The position numbers were made by a program, and so were the translations under genes. A stretch of DNA of 64,000 bases from contig NZ_QGMP01000005.1 in NCBI RefSeq assembly GCF_003259185.1, forward strand, positions 1-64,000, written 5' to 3'. Source of the stretch: Isoalcanivorax indicus. GTDB lineage: Bacteria; Pseudomonadota; Gammaproteobacteria; Pseudomonadales; Alcanivoracaceae. Positions within the stretch are counted from its first letter, which is position 1; every line of letters starts with the position of its first letter. This document shows, one piece after another, positions 8,628-17,392 of the stretch. The notes beneath the pieces were generated by a model. It had not been told where the DNA came from. It saw only the letters and a list, made by a program, of their open reading frames with translations, and searched no databases.

Positions 8628-8647
8628 TCACTTTCATTATCGTTATC
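8628..8647 (-). promoter_or_regulatory. Probable Fur box upstream of the siderophore receptor
   Basis: On the minus strand GATAACGATAATGAAAGTGA resembles the 19-bp Fur consensus (GATAATGATAATCATTATC), with both GATAAT-like hexamers present. It lies 57-76 bases upstream of the receptor start. Iron-dependent repression of the receptor operon is inferred. Confidence 0.65.
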
Positions 8648-8757
8648 GGGTGAGCATTGCGAACTGTCTTTATGTTCAGTATTTTTCTTTGAGGGGGATG
8701 AGGGCGTATGGATGCGTTCTTGGGCCCAAGGTGTTTCTGGTGTACAAGGAGGTTTTG

Positions 8758-8994
8758 ATGCCAACGGTTTTGCGTATTGGCGGATATCGGTTCTTTTTTT
8801 ACTCTAACGAGAACGACGAGCCCCGCCATATTCATATTCAGAAAGCGGGTTCGGCGGCAAAATTCTGGCTGGATCCGGTTACTATGGCAACGAGTGTTGG
8901 GTTCTCTGCTGCGGAACTGAACAAGCTGGGTAAGATGGTAGAGCAACACAGACAGCTATTCATGGAGGCATGGGATGAATTCTTTGGCGCATGA
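8758..8994 (+). CDS. DUF4160 domain protein
   Basis: 78 aa, ATG with a strong AAGGAGG seven bases upstream. It shows the family signature: MPTVLRIGGYRFFFYSNE, then EPRHIHI and the AKFWLDP strand. DUF4160 genes usually sit just before a DUF2442 gene, as here, and the pair behaves like a two-gene cassette of toxin-antitoxin type. That role is not proven for the family. The stop overlaps the next start region by 20 bases. Confidence 0.85.
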   Translation: MPTVLRIGGYRFFFYSNENDEPRHIHIQKAGSAAKFWLDPVTMATSVGFSAAELNKLGKMVEQHRQLFMEAWDEFFGA

Positions 8995-9235
8995 AGTGCC
9001 TGCTCCGCAGGCCACCGTCGTTCGATGCACCGATGATGCTTTGCTGGTATCACTTGCCGACGGCCGCACATTGTCCGTGCCGCTGAGCTGGTTCCCACGT
9101 CTTGCTGCGGCGACACCGTCTCAGCGAGCCGAGTTTCAGCTGATCGGTGGTGGGCAAGGTATTCATTGGCCCTCTCTTGACGAAGATATTTCCGTCGCCG
9201 GCTTGCTTCGCGGAAAATCTGCTCCTGCCTTATGA
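8975..9235 (+). CDS. DUF2442 domain protein
   Basis: 86 aa. It contains the DUF2442 core: a short strand (DDALLVSLADGRTLSVPL), the conserved SWFPRL, and a C-terminal WPSLDEDISVAGLL. It overlaps the DUF4160 gene by 20 bases, so the two are translated together. Family members are often paired with DUF4160 and suspected to be antitoxin-like. The function is not established. Confidence 0.85.
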   Translation: MNSLAHEVPAPQATVVRCTDDALLVSLADGRTLSVPLSWFPRLAAATPSQRAEFQLIGGGQGIHWPSLDEDISVAGLLRGKSAPAL

Positions 9236-9395
9236 AGTTAAGAGGTCAAGGATGAATCAGCAGCAGGCTGAAGCGTGCGCGTCTAGCTAAAGACAGATTC
9301 GCCCCTGCAATTGTTCCACGGTCCCTCCCCATTGCGCCGGTTCGGCAGTTCGCTGACTCACTGCGTCAGCCATTAAATAAAAAGAGGATCTATTA

Positions 9396-9737
9396 ATGAG
9401 TGAGCATCCAGATTGCCCGAAATGCAGCTCTGGCTTCGCCTATGAAGACAGGGGCATGTGGGTTTGTCCCGAATGTGGGTATGAATGGAATGGGAGTGAG
9501 CTTGCTCATGACGACGATGCGCTCGTGGTCAAGGATTCAAACGGTAACCTGCTTAGCGACGGTGACGCTGTTACGGTGATCCGGGATTTGAAGATCAAGG
9601 GCACTTCACTGGTCGTCAAGGTGGGAACAAAGGTGAAAAATATCCGGCTGGTTGAAGGCGATCACGATATTGATTGCAAGATAGACGGCATAGGACCCAT
9701 GAAGCTCAAATCCGAGTTTGTAAAGAAAAATCAGTAA
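9396..9737 (+). CDS. yjdM: YjdM (PhnA) family zinc-ribbon protein
   Basis: 113 aa with an N-terminal zinc ribbon, CPKCSSGF...CPECGYEW (about residues 8-29), and the C-terminal PhnA domain ([25 protein letters not shown]). Despite the old name 'alkylphosphonate utilisation', YjdM is not needed for phosphonate use and its role is unclear. An AAGAGGA Shine-Dalgarno sequence lies upstream of the ATG. It stands alone, followed 9 bases later by the DUF167 gene. Confidence 0.9.
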   Translation: MSEHPDCPKCSSGFAYEDRGMWVCPECGYEWNGSELAHDDDALVVKDSNGNLLSDGDAVTVIRDLKIKGTSLVVKVGTKVKNIRLVEGDHDIDCKIDGIGPMKLKSEFVKKNQ

Positions 9738-9746
9738 GGCCGGGCC

Positions 9747-10028
9747 TTGACGAAGCTGAATATCAAAGTTGTTCCTGGCGCATCCAGGACTGAAATCGCT
9801 GGCTGGATGGGCGACGCCCTCAGGGTCCGGGTGGCCGCGCCACCTGAAAAGGGAAAGGCCAATCGCGAGGCGGAAAGGCTTCTTTCAAGAGTGCTCGGGC
9901 TTCCCGAAGGGGATGTCCGTGTGACGTCCGGTGCTGCATCGCAATGGAAGGTCGTGGAGGTGGAGAGGCTTTCCCGGGACCAGATCATTGACAGGCTGAG
10001 TGATGTGAACAGGAATAAAGGCGAATAA
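9747..10028 (+). CDS. DUF167 (YggU) family protein
   Basis: 93 aa with a TTG start. It has the YggU fold motif: KVVPGASRTEIAGW (residues 6-19), then the conserved LRVRVAAPPEKGKAN (about residues 25-39) and a GxxxxxVxVxSG-like loop. Function unknown; the family is widespread in bacteria and archaea and usually near proC/yggT, which is not the case here. Confidence 0.85.
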   Translation: MTKLNIKVVPGASRTEIAGWMGDALRVRVAAPPEKGKANREAERLLSRVLGLPEGDVRVTSGAASQWKVVEVERLSRDQIIDRLSDVNRNKGE

Positions 10029-10233
10029 TGATTCGCATCAAAATGGGGCCGCGCCGGAATCACAGTGTCTTCAGTGCTCTACTTGGCGGCATACGCCTTC
10101 TATGAGGCATGGCATATTCTTTGGGAACGGCGGCACAGTCGCCCGGACTCGAGGAGCAACTGATGTGGGCTGACAGAGCCGGAATGTGGCGCTATGCTGT
10201 TCTCATGAGCAGTGCATCCCCTTTGGAGGGCAC

Positions 10234-10458
10234 ATGAACGACAATATTGTAGATACGATCCGTAAGCTGCCACTGATGGAGCGCATCCAGTTGGTTGAAG
10301 CGATCTGGGACACCATTGCCGAGGACGCGCCAATGCAGCTGGGTGTCGGTGAAGTGGATGTCGCAGAGTTCGAGCGGCGCTGGAAAGCGCACCAGGTGGC
10401 ACCTGAAGATGCGGCCTCCTGGGACGAGGTCCGGAAAAAATTATTCAGGGATAGCTGA
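10234..10458 (+). CDS. Antitoxin of ParE-type module (addiction module component family)
   Basis: 74 aa, ATG after GGAGGG. It shows the pattern of the TIGR02574/PF09720 antitoxins: LPLMERIQLVEAIWDTIAED at the N-terminus and ERRWKAHQ...SWDEVRKKL at the C-terminus. The stop TGA overlaps the ATG of the downstream toxin (TGATG). The antitoxin is expected to bind and neutralise the neighbouring ParE-like toxin and repress the operon. Confidence 0.85.
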   Translation: MNDNIVDTIRKLPLMERIQLVEAIWDTIAEDAPMQLGVGEVDVAEFERRWKAHQVAPEDAASWDEVRKKLFRDS

Positions 10459-10748
10459 TGAAGATATCCATCCGCAAGGAGGCGGAGCAGGAGATGATGG
10501 ATGCCAGGGAATGGTATGAAGTTCGGCTGCCTGGTCTCGGTGACGTTCTTGGTCTTTCCGTTGAGCAAGCGCTTGATGCGATTATAGAGATGCCTGCGGC
10601 GCATCCATACATAGCAAAGCGCTTTCGGCATGTTTTGCTCAGGAAGTTTCCCTTTTCATTGGTGTATATTCAGCAGGATGATGAAATCATCATTCTGTCT
10701 TGCTTCCACCATCGGCGACGGCCGGGTAGTTGGCGCCAGAGGCAATGA
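10458..10748 (+). CDS. ParE/RelE-superfamily toxin
   Basis: 96 aa. Typical features are the N-terminal strand and helix (KISIRKEAEQEMMDAREWYE), the central LGDVLGLSVEQALDAI helix, and the C-terminal FPFSLVYIQQDDEIIILSCFHHRRRP. The last matches the ParE-type YxVxYxxxxxxIxILAVxHxRRxP ending. It is coupled to the antitoxin by one-base overlap. Target (gyrase or ribosome) cannot be told from sequence alone; the ending favours ParE. Confidence 0.87.
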   Translation: MKISIRKEAEQEMMDAREWYEVRLPGLGDVLGLSVEQALDAIIEMPAAHPYIAKRFRHVLLRKFPFSLVYIQQDDEIIILSCFHHRRRPGSWRQRQ

Positions 10749-10815
10749 AGTGGCGGAGACTTTTCTGTTTGAAGAAAGCGATAAATTCGTGCGTGCCAAC
10801 TATCGGTATCCAGTA

Positions 10816-11619
10816 ATGAGAGTCAATGTAACCGTTTTGCGAGGTATGCTCGCTGCATGGCTTGTGGTCGTGGTGCTTGCCGGTTGTTCGTCGGCGTGGA
10901 CAGACAATGCAGACGTCGAGCGTTTGTTCCTGGAGGCGGATGTTGCAGGCACCTTTGTGCTGCTGGATACCAGCACAGGAAAGCTGTCAGGCTACAACAG
11001 ATCTAGAGCTGAAAAGCGCTTCGTCCCGGCCTCCACCTTCAAGATTCCCAATAGCGTCATCGGGCTTGCGGTTGGAGCGGTTCAGAGTGTGGACGAGGTG
11101 CTGCCCTACGGCGGACAGCCACAAACCTTCGAATCGTGGGAACGAGACATGCCGTTGAGGGAGGCCATCACCCTCTCCAATGTTCCTGTATACCAGGGGC
11201 TGGCAAGACGTATCGGTATGGAAAGAATGCGGGACCATGTCGCCAGCCTGGATTTTGGTAACAATGAGATCGGCTCGCGCGTCGACAGGTTCTGGCTGGA
11301 CGGCCCCCTTGAAATCAGCGCCATCGAGCAGGCCGGGTTCCTGTCGCGTCTTGTTCGGGACCAGCTTCCCGTACCCACTGAAGTGCAGTCTGCTGTGCGT
11401 GATATTCTCCTTCTGGAGCAGGGTGATGGCTGGAGCCTCTACGGCAAGACGGGCTGGGAGAACGCTCCTGGGCCAGGAGTAGGCTGGTGGGTGGGCTGGG
11501 TCGAGAAGGACGGCAAGCTGTTCACCTTCGCGATGAACATGGATATTCATCAGGTGTCTGACGCAGGAAAACGTATTGAGTTAAGCAAGGCAAGTCTGAA
11601 GGCATTGGGTGTGCTGTGA
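10816..11619 (+). CDS. Class D (OXA-type) beta-lactamase, lipoprotein form
   Basis: 267 aa. All class D active-site elements are visible: STFK (Ser73, Lys76 in this numbering), SNV (121-123), FGN (147-149, in the YGN position) and KTGW (211-214). The start at 10816 gives a signal peptide ending in LAGC, so the mature enzyme is probably a lipoprotein. The family hydrolyses beta-lactams via an acylated Ser and a carbamylated Lys. Spectrum cannot be predicted. It follows the toxin-antitoxin pair after 67 bases, in a patch of mobile-type genes; no IS flanks it directly. Confidence 0.9.
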   Translation: MRVNVTVLRGMLAAWLVVVVLAGCSSAWTDNADVERLFLEADVAGTFVLLDTSTGKLSGYNRSRAEKRFVPASTFKIPNSVIGLAVGAVQSVDEVLPYGGQPQTFESWERDMPLREAITLSNVPVYQGLARRIGMERMRDHVASLDFGNNEIGSRVDRFWLDGPLEISAIEQAGFLSRLVRDQLPVPTEVQSAVRDILLLEQGDGWSLYGKTGWENAPGPGVGWWVGWVEKDGKLFTFAMNMDIHQVSDAGKRIELSKASLKALGVL

Positions 11620-11751
11620 GCACTTGAATCACTCCCTCCCATAAACGGGCTACCCCATCCGGGTCATAGCCCCTCCCCACATCCCCCCTTTACGGTGGTC
11701 TTCACACCCATGTCCGGGCCACAGGCCCGGCACTGCAACAGGGAGACCATC

Positions 11752-12690
11752 ATGAACACGTATCGGGGAGCCTTGGCGCTGGGCGCGCTTATTGCCATCA
11801 CGGGCTGCGGCGGCAGCTCTGGCGGCGGGAACGGTGGTGGCGGGGGCGGTGATCCCATTCGCCATGCGGAAGCGCTGCTGGGCGAATTCAGCGGCAGCTA
11901 CACGGGGCCAGAGGCCTGGGCGACGATTGATTATCAGGCCGGCGTCGGCGACAGCGACGTCTGGAAAGCGGCGGACACGGCCTATATGGCGGAGGTCTCG
12001 CGGGTGCTGATGGCCGAGATCAATCGCGTGGCGGGCGATGACGTGATCGGTGCTGGGCAAGGCGAGGATGCTTTCAGTCAGAGTGAGCCCTGTACGGGGC
12101 AGGACGGCGACCCGCCGCCGGGAGATATCACGCTGCAATCCGGTTCGGTGACCTTTGATGACTACTGCATCAAGGACATCACGCTGTCGCACCCGGGGCC
12201 TTATGTGCTCAATGGCACTGTCACCTGGACGGCGCGGCCCCCGTCGGCGCTGCCGATGCCCACGGAGTGGGACACCGTTATCGACGATCTGAGTGTGGAC
12301 TGGGGTGATGGCGGCGCGCTGCCGTTTACGCTGGACGGCGCCATGATCGCCCGTGATGACCTGTTGGCTTCGGCCTGGGATATTGATCCGGCGTTCGGGG
12401 CCGATGAGGTGCTGCGCGTGCTGTACGCGGATTCGGCCCGCGATCAGGCCTGGGACTATCAGGCGTTCCACCCGGATCTGGGCAAATTCCGCATGGCGCC
12501 GAATCATGGGGCGATGCCGTGCGACGAGCACTTCAATGCGGTGTTCCAGATCAGCACGCCGGATGGCGCTGATTTCGAGGCCAACAGCAACGATCCGACC
12601 CAATGTGTCGATTATCTGGTGAACGGTGAAGACAGTCTGGGTGCGCCCATGGCCAATGAGGCCGCGGGCTGGCTGGATACCTTCTTCTAG
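11752..12690 (+). CDS. Putative lipoprotein with poly-Gly linker
   Basis: 312 aa. Signal peptide MNTYRGALALGALIAITGC with lipid Cys at residue 19, then a Gly/Ser-rich spacer (GGSSGGGNGGGGGG) that would lift the mature domain off the membrane. The remaining 280 residues are acidic and rich in Trp and Asp, with four or so scattered Cys, and match no domain I know. ATG preceded by AGGGAGA. A short GC hairpin (CCGGGCC/GGCCCGG, about 11715-11731) lies upstream. Confidence 0.65.
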   Translation: MNTYRGALALGALIAITGCGGSSGGGNGGGGGGDPIRHAEALLGEFSGSYTGPEAWATIDYQAGVGDSDVWKAADTAYMAEVSRVLMAEINRVAGDDVIGAGQGEDAFSQSEPCTGQDGDPPPGDITLQSGSVTFDDYCIKDITLSHPGPYVLNGTVTWTARPPSALPMPTEWDTVIDDLSVDWGDGGALPFTLDGAMIARDDLLASAWDIDPAFGADEVLRVLYADSARDQAWDYQAFHPDLGKFRMAPNHGAMPCDEHFNAVFQISTPDGADFEANSNDPTQCVDYLVNGEDSLGAPMANEAAGWLDTFF

Positions 12691-12716
12691 GCATGCACAG
12701 GCCCGGGGCGTATCGG

Positions 12717-13739
12717 CTAGCCTTCATCGCTCTGTCGCTGCCGATACTCTCCGGGCGAGCAGCCCATCCAGCGCCGGAAGGCGCGGGTGAAGCTGGCGGT
12801 ATCGGTGTAGCCAAGATGAATGGCGAGTTCGTCCAGCTTCATCTCGCTGCTGCGCAGAAACTGCAGGGCAATCTGACGGCGCTCATCCTCTACCAGCGCC
12901 CGAAAGCGGGTGCCTTCCTGATCCAGTTTGCGGCGCAGGCTGCGGGGCGACAGCGCCAGTGCCCGGGCGATCTCGTCCAGGGAGGCGACCAGACCCAGTG
13001 GGCCGTGCAGTTGCTGACGTACCTGATCTCCCAGGCTGGCAGTTTGCAGGCGTTGCAGGCGCAGCCGACATTGATCGTCGAGCATGCGCACCAGTTGCGC
13101 GTCGTAGGTGGGCAAGGGGCGGTCGGCGTCGTCGCTTTGCACCATGATGGCGTTGTTGGGGCTGTGGTAGGTCGGTGTGATCGCGCAAGCCTGCGCGATA
13201 TGGTCGGCGTAATCCTGCGGCGGCCCCCGGAAGGCCAGCGTGACCACCAGCTTGCCCGCCAGGCTGAGTTCGTTGAGCAGGTTGAAGCCGGTGGCCATAT
13301 CCCGTTCCAGCAGAAACTGGCGCAGGTGTGAGGGGATGGTGTCCGGGTCCATGGTCACGCCGAAGCCGCCGGCCTCGTCAATCGGGGTGATCTGGCAATA
13401 GGCGGTGCTGAGGGGCAGGTAGCGCAGGGCGCGGTGTGCGGCTTCGCGCAAGGTCCGGCTGGTGCGCAGGGCAAACCCCCAGAGGCCGAAGTTGGACAGG
13501 CTGTATTGCAGCCCGAGCCGGAAACCCAGGGCGGGTTCGTCGGGCAGGGCCAGTATCAGGTTCTCGATCAGCCGCATCTCCTGGGCGCGGGTGACCAGCG
13601 TGTCGCTGTCCAGCAGGGCCGATTCGGTGAGGCCGGTACCCAGCAGACAGGTGTCACGGTCTGCGCCCAGTTGGGCAGCAAAGTTGACCATTACCTGGGC
13701 AATGGCGACAGGATGGAGAAGGGTGTCGGCGTTCGGCAT
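12717..13739 (-). CDS. AraC-family transcriptional regulator
   Basis: 340 aa. N-terminal ligand-binding domain of the OruR/ArgR type (Arabinose_bd, PF12625: GLRFGLQYSLSNFGLWG-like stretch about residues 70-95). The C-terminal double helix-turn-helix (about residues 235-335) has LALSPRSLRRKL and the signature IAxxLGYTDTASFTRAFRRWMG. I prefer the ATG giving MPNADTLL over the upstream 33-codon extension. It is divergent from a fatty-acid desaturase gene 170 bases away, which it plausibly controls. Confidence 0.88.
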   Translation of the reverse strand: MPNADTLLHPVAIAQVMVNFAAQLGADRDTCLLGTGLTESALLDSDTLVTRAQEMRLIENLILALPDEPALGFRLGLQYSLSNFGLWGFALRTSRTLREAAHRALRYLPLSTAYCQITPIDEAGGFGVTMDPDTIPSHLRQFLLERDMATGFNLLNELSLAGKLVVTLAFRGPPQDYADHIAQACAITPTYHSPNNAIMVQSDDADRPLPTYDAQLVRMLDDQCRLRLQRLQTASLGDQVRQQLHGPLGLVASLDEIARALALSPRSLRRKLDQEGTRFRALVEDERRQIALQFLRSSEMKLDELAIHLGYTDTASFTRAFRRWMGCSPGEYRQRQSDEG

Positions 13740-13908
13740 GCATCGCAGTCTACCCCGCAGTCTGCGCCGCGACCATGGCTCAGGACGGCGAGCGATGTGC
13801 ACCCGGGGGTTGGCCATAAATGCTGTGCGGCTGGCCACAACAGCCCTGTCCGGGGGGTGGGGGGGGGACTAGATTGATACCCTGTCACTCCAGCCGGGAC
13901 GGCGCGTC

Positions 13909-14802
13909 ATGTCGGAAGAGCTTGCGGTACTGAACAAACAGGCCATTGCGGCCGCGAAGCGGCATATGGGGCAGGTGTGCTGGCCCACCGCGTTCATGGC
14001 GGTCGGGGTGGTGGCCGCCTTTGTTGCGACGCTGGTGCTGTTCGCCCAGGGCGTATTACCGGTATGGGTGGCGGTGCTGCTGGTGGGGGTGCTGACCTAT
14101 TTCTCCTATACGCCGCTCCACGAGGCGGCCCACGGCAATATCCACGGCAGCAACGAAAAACTGAAGTGGCTGAATGACCTGTGCGGTTTCCTGGTGGCGC
14201 CGCTTATCGCCGTGCCCTACGCCTCTCACCGCCATGAGCACTTCACCCATCATCGTTATACCAATCAGCCGGACAAGGACCCGGACTATGTGGTGAGCGG
14301 GATGGGCAAGGGGCCGTGGCAGGCGCTGGTGACGATCGTGAAATTCATCTGGGTACAGAACAGTTTTTTTGTCACGCACCACTGGCACACGGCCTCGCTG
14401 AAAGAGCGCACTGTCTATGGCCTTGAGTTGACGGTGTCACTGGGATGGCGGGCGGCCTTTGTGCTGCTGGCGGGCCAGCAGGGCGCATGGCTCGTGGTGC
14501 TGCTGGGCTATTTGCTGGGTGGCTTTTTTACCGGCTACTGGTTTGCCTATCGCCCGCATATTCCCTATCAGGACCCCGCGCGCTACCGCAATACCAACAG
14601 CCTCATCATGCCGGTCTGGATGAAGCCGCTGGAATGGTTCTGGCTGGGGCAGAACCTGCACTCCATTCATCACCTGTTTCCCCGGGTGCCGTTTTACCGA
14701 TACCACGCTCTGCACCGGGAGATCGAGCCGGTCATGCGCGCCCACGGCACGCCGATTGTGGGCATCTTCAGCCGGCAGCCTGAGCCAACCCGAAACCGCT
14801 AA
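13909..14802 (+). CDS. Fatty-acid desaturase family protein
   Basis: 297-aa membrane di-iron enzyme. Three His boxes are visible: HEAAH (residues 71-75), HEHFTHH (109-115) and HSIHH (about 250). Hydrophobic segments lie around residues 30-65 and 178-212. The family inserts double bonds or hydroxyl groups in fatty acids or carotenoids. The substrate is not clear, and the order and spacing also fit carotene-type hydroxylases. Divergent from an AraC regulator, as with inducible desaturases elsewhere. The upstream region has a G-run at about 13855-13867. Confidence 0.85.
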   Translation: MSEELAVLNKQAIAAAKRHMGQVCWPTAFMAVGVVAAFVATLVLFAQGVLPVWVAVLLVGVLTYFSYTPLHEAAHGNIHGSNEKLKWLNDLCGFLVAPLIAVPYASHRHEHFTHHRYTNQPDKDPDYVVSGMGKGPWQALVTIVKFIWVQNSFFVTHHWHTASLKERTVYGLELTVSLGWRAAFVLLAGQQGAWLVVLLGYLLGGFFTGYWFAYRPHIPYQDPARYRNTNSLIMPVWMKPLEWFWLGQNLHSIHHLFPRVPFYRYHALHREIEPVMRAHGTPIVGIFSRQPEPTRNR

Positions 14803-15521
14803 TCCAGCGCCACGTTGTGGTACACGTTCTGCACGTCGTCCAGGTCGTTCAGCATGGCCATGAATTTATCGAACAGCTGCTGGTCGTCCGGGTTGCTGAG
14901 CGTGGTCATGCTTTGCGGGATGAACTGGACATCGTCCACCTGGAAATCGATATCGCCTACGGCATTCACCAGTGCCTGGCGCGCTTTGGCATAGGCGGTG
15001 TGGGGCGCGAAGACGGTGAGTGTGCCGTCCTCGTTTTCGATATCGGTGACATCGACTTCGGCATCCAGCAGGGCTTCAAGCACCGCATCTTCATCCTCAT
15101 GGGCGAACACGAAGATCGCCACATGGTCGAACATATGACTGACGGTGCCCTGGGTGCCGATCTTGCACTTGGCCTTGGTGAAGGCGTTACGCACATCACC
15201 GAAGGTGCGGTTCGGGTTATCCGTCAGGCATTCGATCAGTGCCATACAGCCGCCGGGGCCATACCCCTCGTAACGCGCGGGTGAGTAGTCTTCGCCGGCT
15301 CCGCCCTTGGCCTTGTCGAGCGCCTTGTCGATCACATGCCCCGGCACCTGGTCCTTCTTGGCCCGCTCGATCAGGCCGCGCAGGGCCAGGTTGGCAGAAG
15401 GGTCCGGCCCGCCGTTTTTCGCGCAGACATAGATTTCCCGGCCATAGCGGCTGTAGACCCGGGCTTTCATGTCCGAGGTCTTGGCCATGGCATCTTTGCG
15501 GTTCTGGTAGGCGCGCCCCAT
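14799..15521 (-). CDS. YebC/PmpR-family protein (YeeN-like)
   Basis: 240 aa. Starts MGRAYQNRK as in the YeeN branch rather than MAGHSKW of canonical YebC. The core is conserved (NLALRGLIERAKKDQVPGHVIDKALDKAKG; YEGYGPGGCMALIECLTDNPNRT). Family members are translation factors for stalled ribosomes (recent work on YebC) and were earlier called transcription regulators. This is probably the second paralogue, away from ruvC. Its stop overlaps the convergent desaturase stop by 4 bases. Confidence 0.88.
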   Translation of the reverse strand: MGRAYQNRKDAMAKTSDMKARVYSRYGREIYVCAKNGGPDPSANLALRGLIERAKKDQVPGHVIDKALDKAKGGAGEDYSPARYEGYGPGGCMALIECLTDNPNRTFGDVRNAFTKAKCKIGTQGTVSHMFDHVAIFVFAHEDEDAVLEALLDAEVDVTDIENEDGTLTVFAPHTAYAKARQALVNAVGDIDFQVDDVQFIPQSMTTLSNPDDQQLFDKFMAMLNDLDDVQNVYHNVALD

Positions 15522-15623
15522 GGGGATCCTGCTCCTGAGCTGATGGTCGTCGGGCATTTTATGGGAAAATCCCGGTCTGGCCTACGATCAATCCGGTCCG
15601 GCTCCGGAACGGAACCGTATGAC

Positions 15624-15649
15624 GCGGGTCTCTGGATAGAGAGACCCGC
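15624..15649. other. Perfect 10-bp hairpin between divergent genes
   Basis: GCGGGTCTCT (15624-15633) and AGAGACCCGC (15640-15649) with a 6-base loop. No T-run follows on either strand, so it looks like an operator or leader hairpin rather than a terminator. It lies just upstream of the preferred start of the extensin-like gene. Confidence 0.45.
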
Positions 15650-15662
15650 TTCGAGATGCCCC

Positions 15663-16406
15663 TTGCACAGATTCCCGCGCCACCACCTCACCTGGCCCCA
15701 ACGCCTGATCGTCGGCGCACTGCTGCTGTTGCTGGTGATGCTGATCGTCGTGTTGTCCATACGCCCCTGGCGCATGTTGCCACCGGCCTGGAACCCCTGG
15801 GCGCCACTGGCGGTGGAGCATGCCATGACGCCGGTGACGCGCAACAAGCTGCGTCGGTTGAAGCATGCCCCAGCGGCCCAGTGCCATGCGATTCTGGAGC
15901 AGGTGCCGGAAGGTCAGCTGCACTTCCTGCCGCTGGAGGACTACACGCCCGTGGAAAGTTGCCCGCTCACCAATGTCATTCGCCTGCACCACACCAGTGT
16001 GGCCTTCAATGCGCCGTTTACGCTGAACTGTCCGCTGGCGGTGGCGTGGGTGATGTACGAGCAGCAGGCCTTGCAGCCGATTGCGCAGCGTCGGCTGGGG
16101 CAGCCGGTGGTGGGCGTCACGCATATGGGGGCGTTTTCCTGCCGCAATATCTACCACCGCGAAAACGCGCGGCGCAGCGAGCATGCCACGGCGTCGGCGC
16201 TGGATGTGGCGGCGTTCGAGTTGCGCGATGGGCGGCGGATTACCGTGCTGGACGGGTGGGACGGCGATCGGCGTGAGTCACGTTTTCTGCGCGAGGCACA
16301 TGAGGCGGCGTGTGATTATTTCGGTACGGTGCTGGGGCCGGATTACAACGCCCCGCATGCCGATCATTTTCATTTCGGCACGCGGGGTATGCGTTTCTGC
16401 CGTTAA
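15663..16406 (+). CDS. Extensin-like C-terminal domain protein
   Basis: About 247 aa from a TTG at 15663; an ATG at 15561 is in frame but the added 34 residues cross the hairpin and look non-coding, so the start is uncertain. One N-terminal membrane anchor (LIVGALLLLLVMLIVVL) precedes the extensin_like_C domain, with conserved Cys (CPLTNV, FTLNCPLA, FSCRNIY), SEHATASALDVAAF, and the C-terminal HADHFHFGTRG. The fold resembles D-Ala-D-Ala metallopeptidases (H, D, H). A cell-wall role is inferred, not known. Confidence 0.82.
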   Translation: MHRFPRHHLTWPQRLIVGALLLLLVMLIVVLSIRPWRMLPPAWNPWAPLAVEHAMTPVTRNKLRRLKHAPAAQCHAILEQVPEGQLHFLPLEDYTPVESCPLTNVIRLHHTSVAFNAPFTLNCPLAVAWVMYEQQALQPIAQRRLGQPVVGVTHMGAFSCRNIYHRENARRSEHATASALDVAAFELRDGRRITVLDGWDGDRRESRFLREAHEAACDYFGTVLGPDYNAPHADHFHFGTRGMRFCR

Positions 16407-16418
16407 GCGGCGGCGCGC

Positions 16419-17156
16419 TTAATCGCGAAAGCCGGGATCAAGCCGGTCCAGTTTGCGCAGCAGGCCGGGCCAGGCCAGCATGCCGCCCATGCCTTTGGTC
16501 ACTTGCTGGGCCTGCTCGCGAATGGTGCTGACAATGCGGTCGTCGATGGGCGTCAGGGGGCGATTGCCGGACAGGGCGCCGATCTGGATTTCGCAGGCGC
16601 GTTGCAGAATGAACATGCCCAGGAAGGCATCGGCAATGGTGCTGCCCACAGTCAGCAGGCCGTGATTGCGCAGTATCATGAAATTCGCGTCCCCCAGATC
16701 CGCTTGCAGACGCGCCTTTTCGTCTTCGCGCAGGGCCACGCCTTCATAGTCGTGGTAGGCCAGGCTGGCCAGCGGGAACAGGCTCTGTTGCGACAGCGGC
16801 AGCAGGCCGTCCTGCTGCGCGGACACGGCCACGCCTGCCACCGTGTGGGTGTGCATCACGCAGGTGGCGTCGTCCCGCACGGCATGAATCGCGCTATGGA
16901 TGGTGAAGCCCGCCGGGTTGATATCGAAGTCGTCGTCATTGAGCTTGTTGCCGTCCTGGTCTACGCGCACCAGGCTGGAGGCGGTGATTTCCTCGAACAG
17001 CATGCCGTAGGGATTGATCAGGAAGTGGTGGTCCTTGCCGGGAATGCGTGCCGACAGATGGGTAAAGATCAGATCATCCCAGCCGTGCAGGGCGACCAGC
17101 CGGTAGGCGGCGGCCAGGTCCACACGGAGCTGCCGTTCTTCTTCACTGATGCGCAT
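16419..17156 (-). CDS. Class II aldolase/adducin family protein
   Basis: 245 aa. Shows the metal-binding HTHT pair (CVMHTHTVAG) and the third His in LRNHGLLTVG, as in L-fuculose-phosphate aldolase relatives and adducin. N-terminal YRLVALHGWDDLIFTHLSARIP is the family start. The exact substrate is not predictable; this subfamily is often annotated only as 'class II aldolase/adducin'. Single gene, convergent with the extensin-like gene 12 bases away. Confidence 0.88.
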   Translation of the reverse strand: MRISEEERQLRVDLAAAYRLVALHGWDDLIFTHLSARIPGKDHHFLINPYGMLFEEITASSLVRVDQDGNKLNDDDFDINPAGFTIHSAIHAVRDDATCVMHTHTVAGVAVSAQQDGLLPLSQQSLFPLASLAYHDYEGVALREDEKARLQADLGDANFMILRNHGLLTVGSTIADAFLGMFILQRACEIQIGALSGNRPLTPIDDRIVSTIREQAQQVTKGMGGMLAWPGLLRKLDRLDPGFRD

Positions 17157-17392
17157 GCGATCTCCCGGTCGATGAATGCCCGGTCAGTATCCGGTGCGCG
17201 CGCAGGGGCTGCAACCGGCGCGGCGCTGTGCGCCGCATCACAGGGGGTGTCAGCCACCTGTCTGAGTCATTTTGCCGATTCCCGCCAATCCCTTGTCATT
17301 TCATGGCGGGGGAGTTGTCGCCTTGTCAGCGGCTGCCGATGATGCGTGCCTGTTTGACCAAACCGACAATAACAACAAGACGGGAGTGCCCC

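Noticed and set aside
9236-9395. Integron attC site between cassette-like genes
   Set aside because: No GTTRRRY core with an inverted partner was found, and the small genes are not evenly flanked by repeats.
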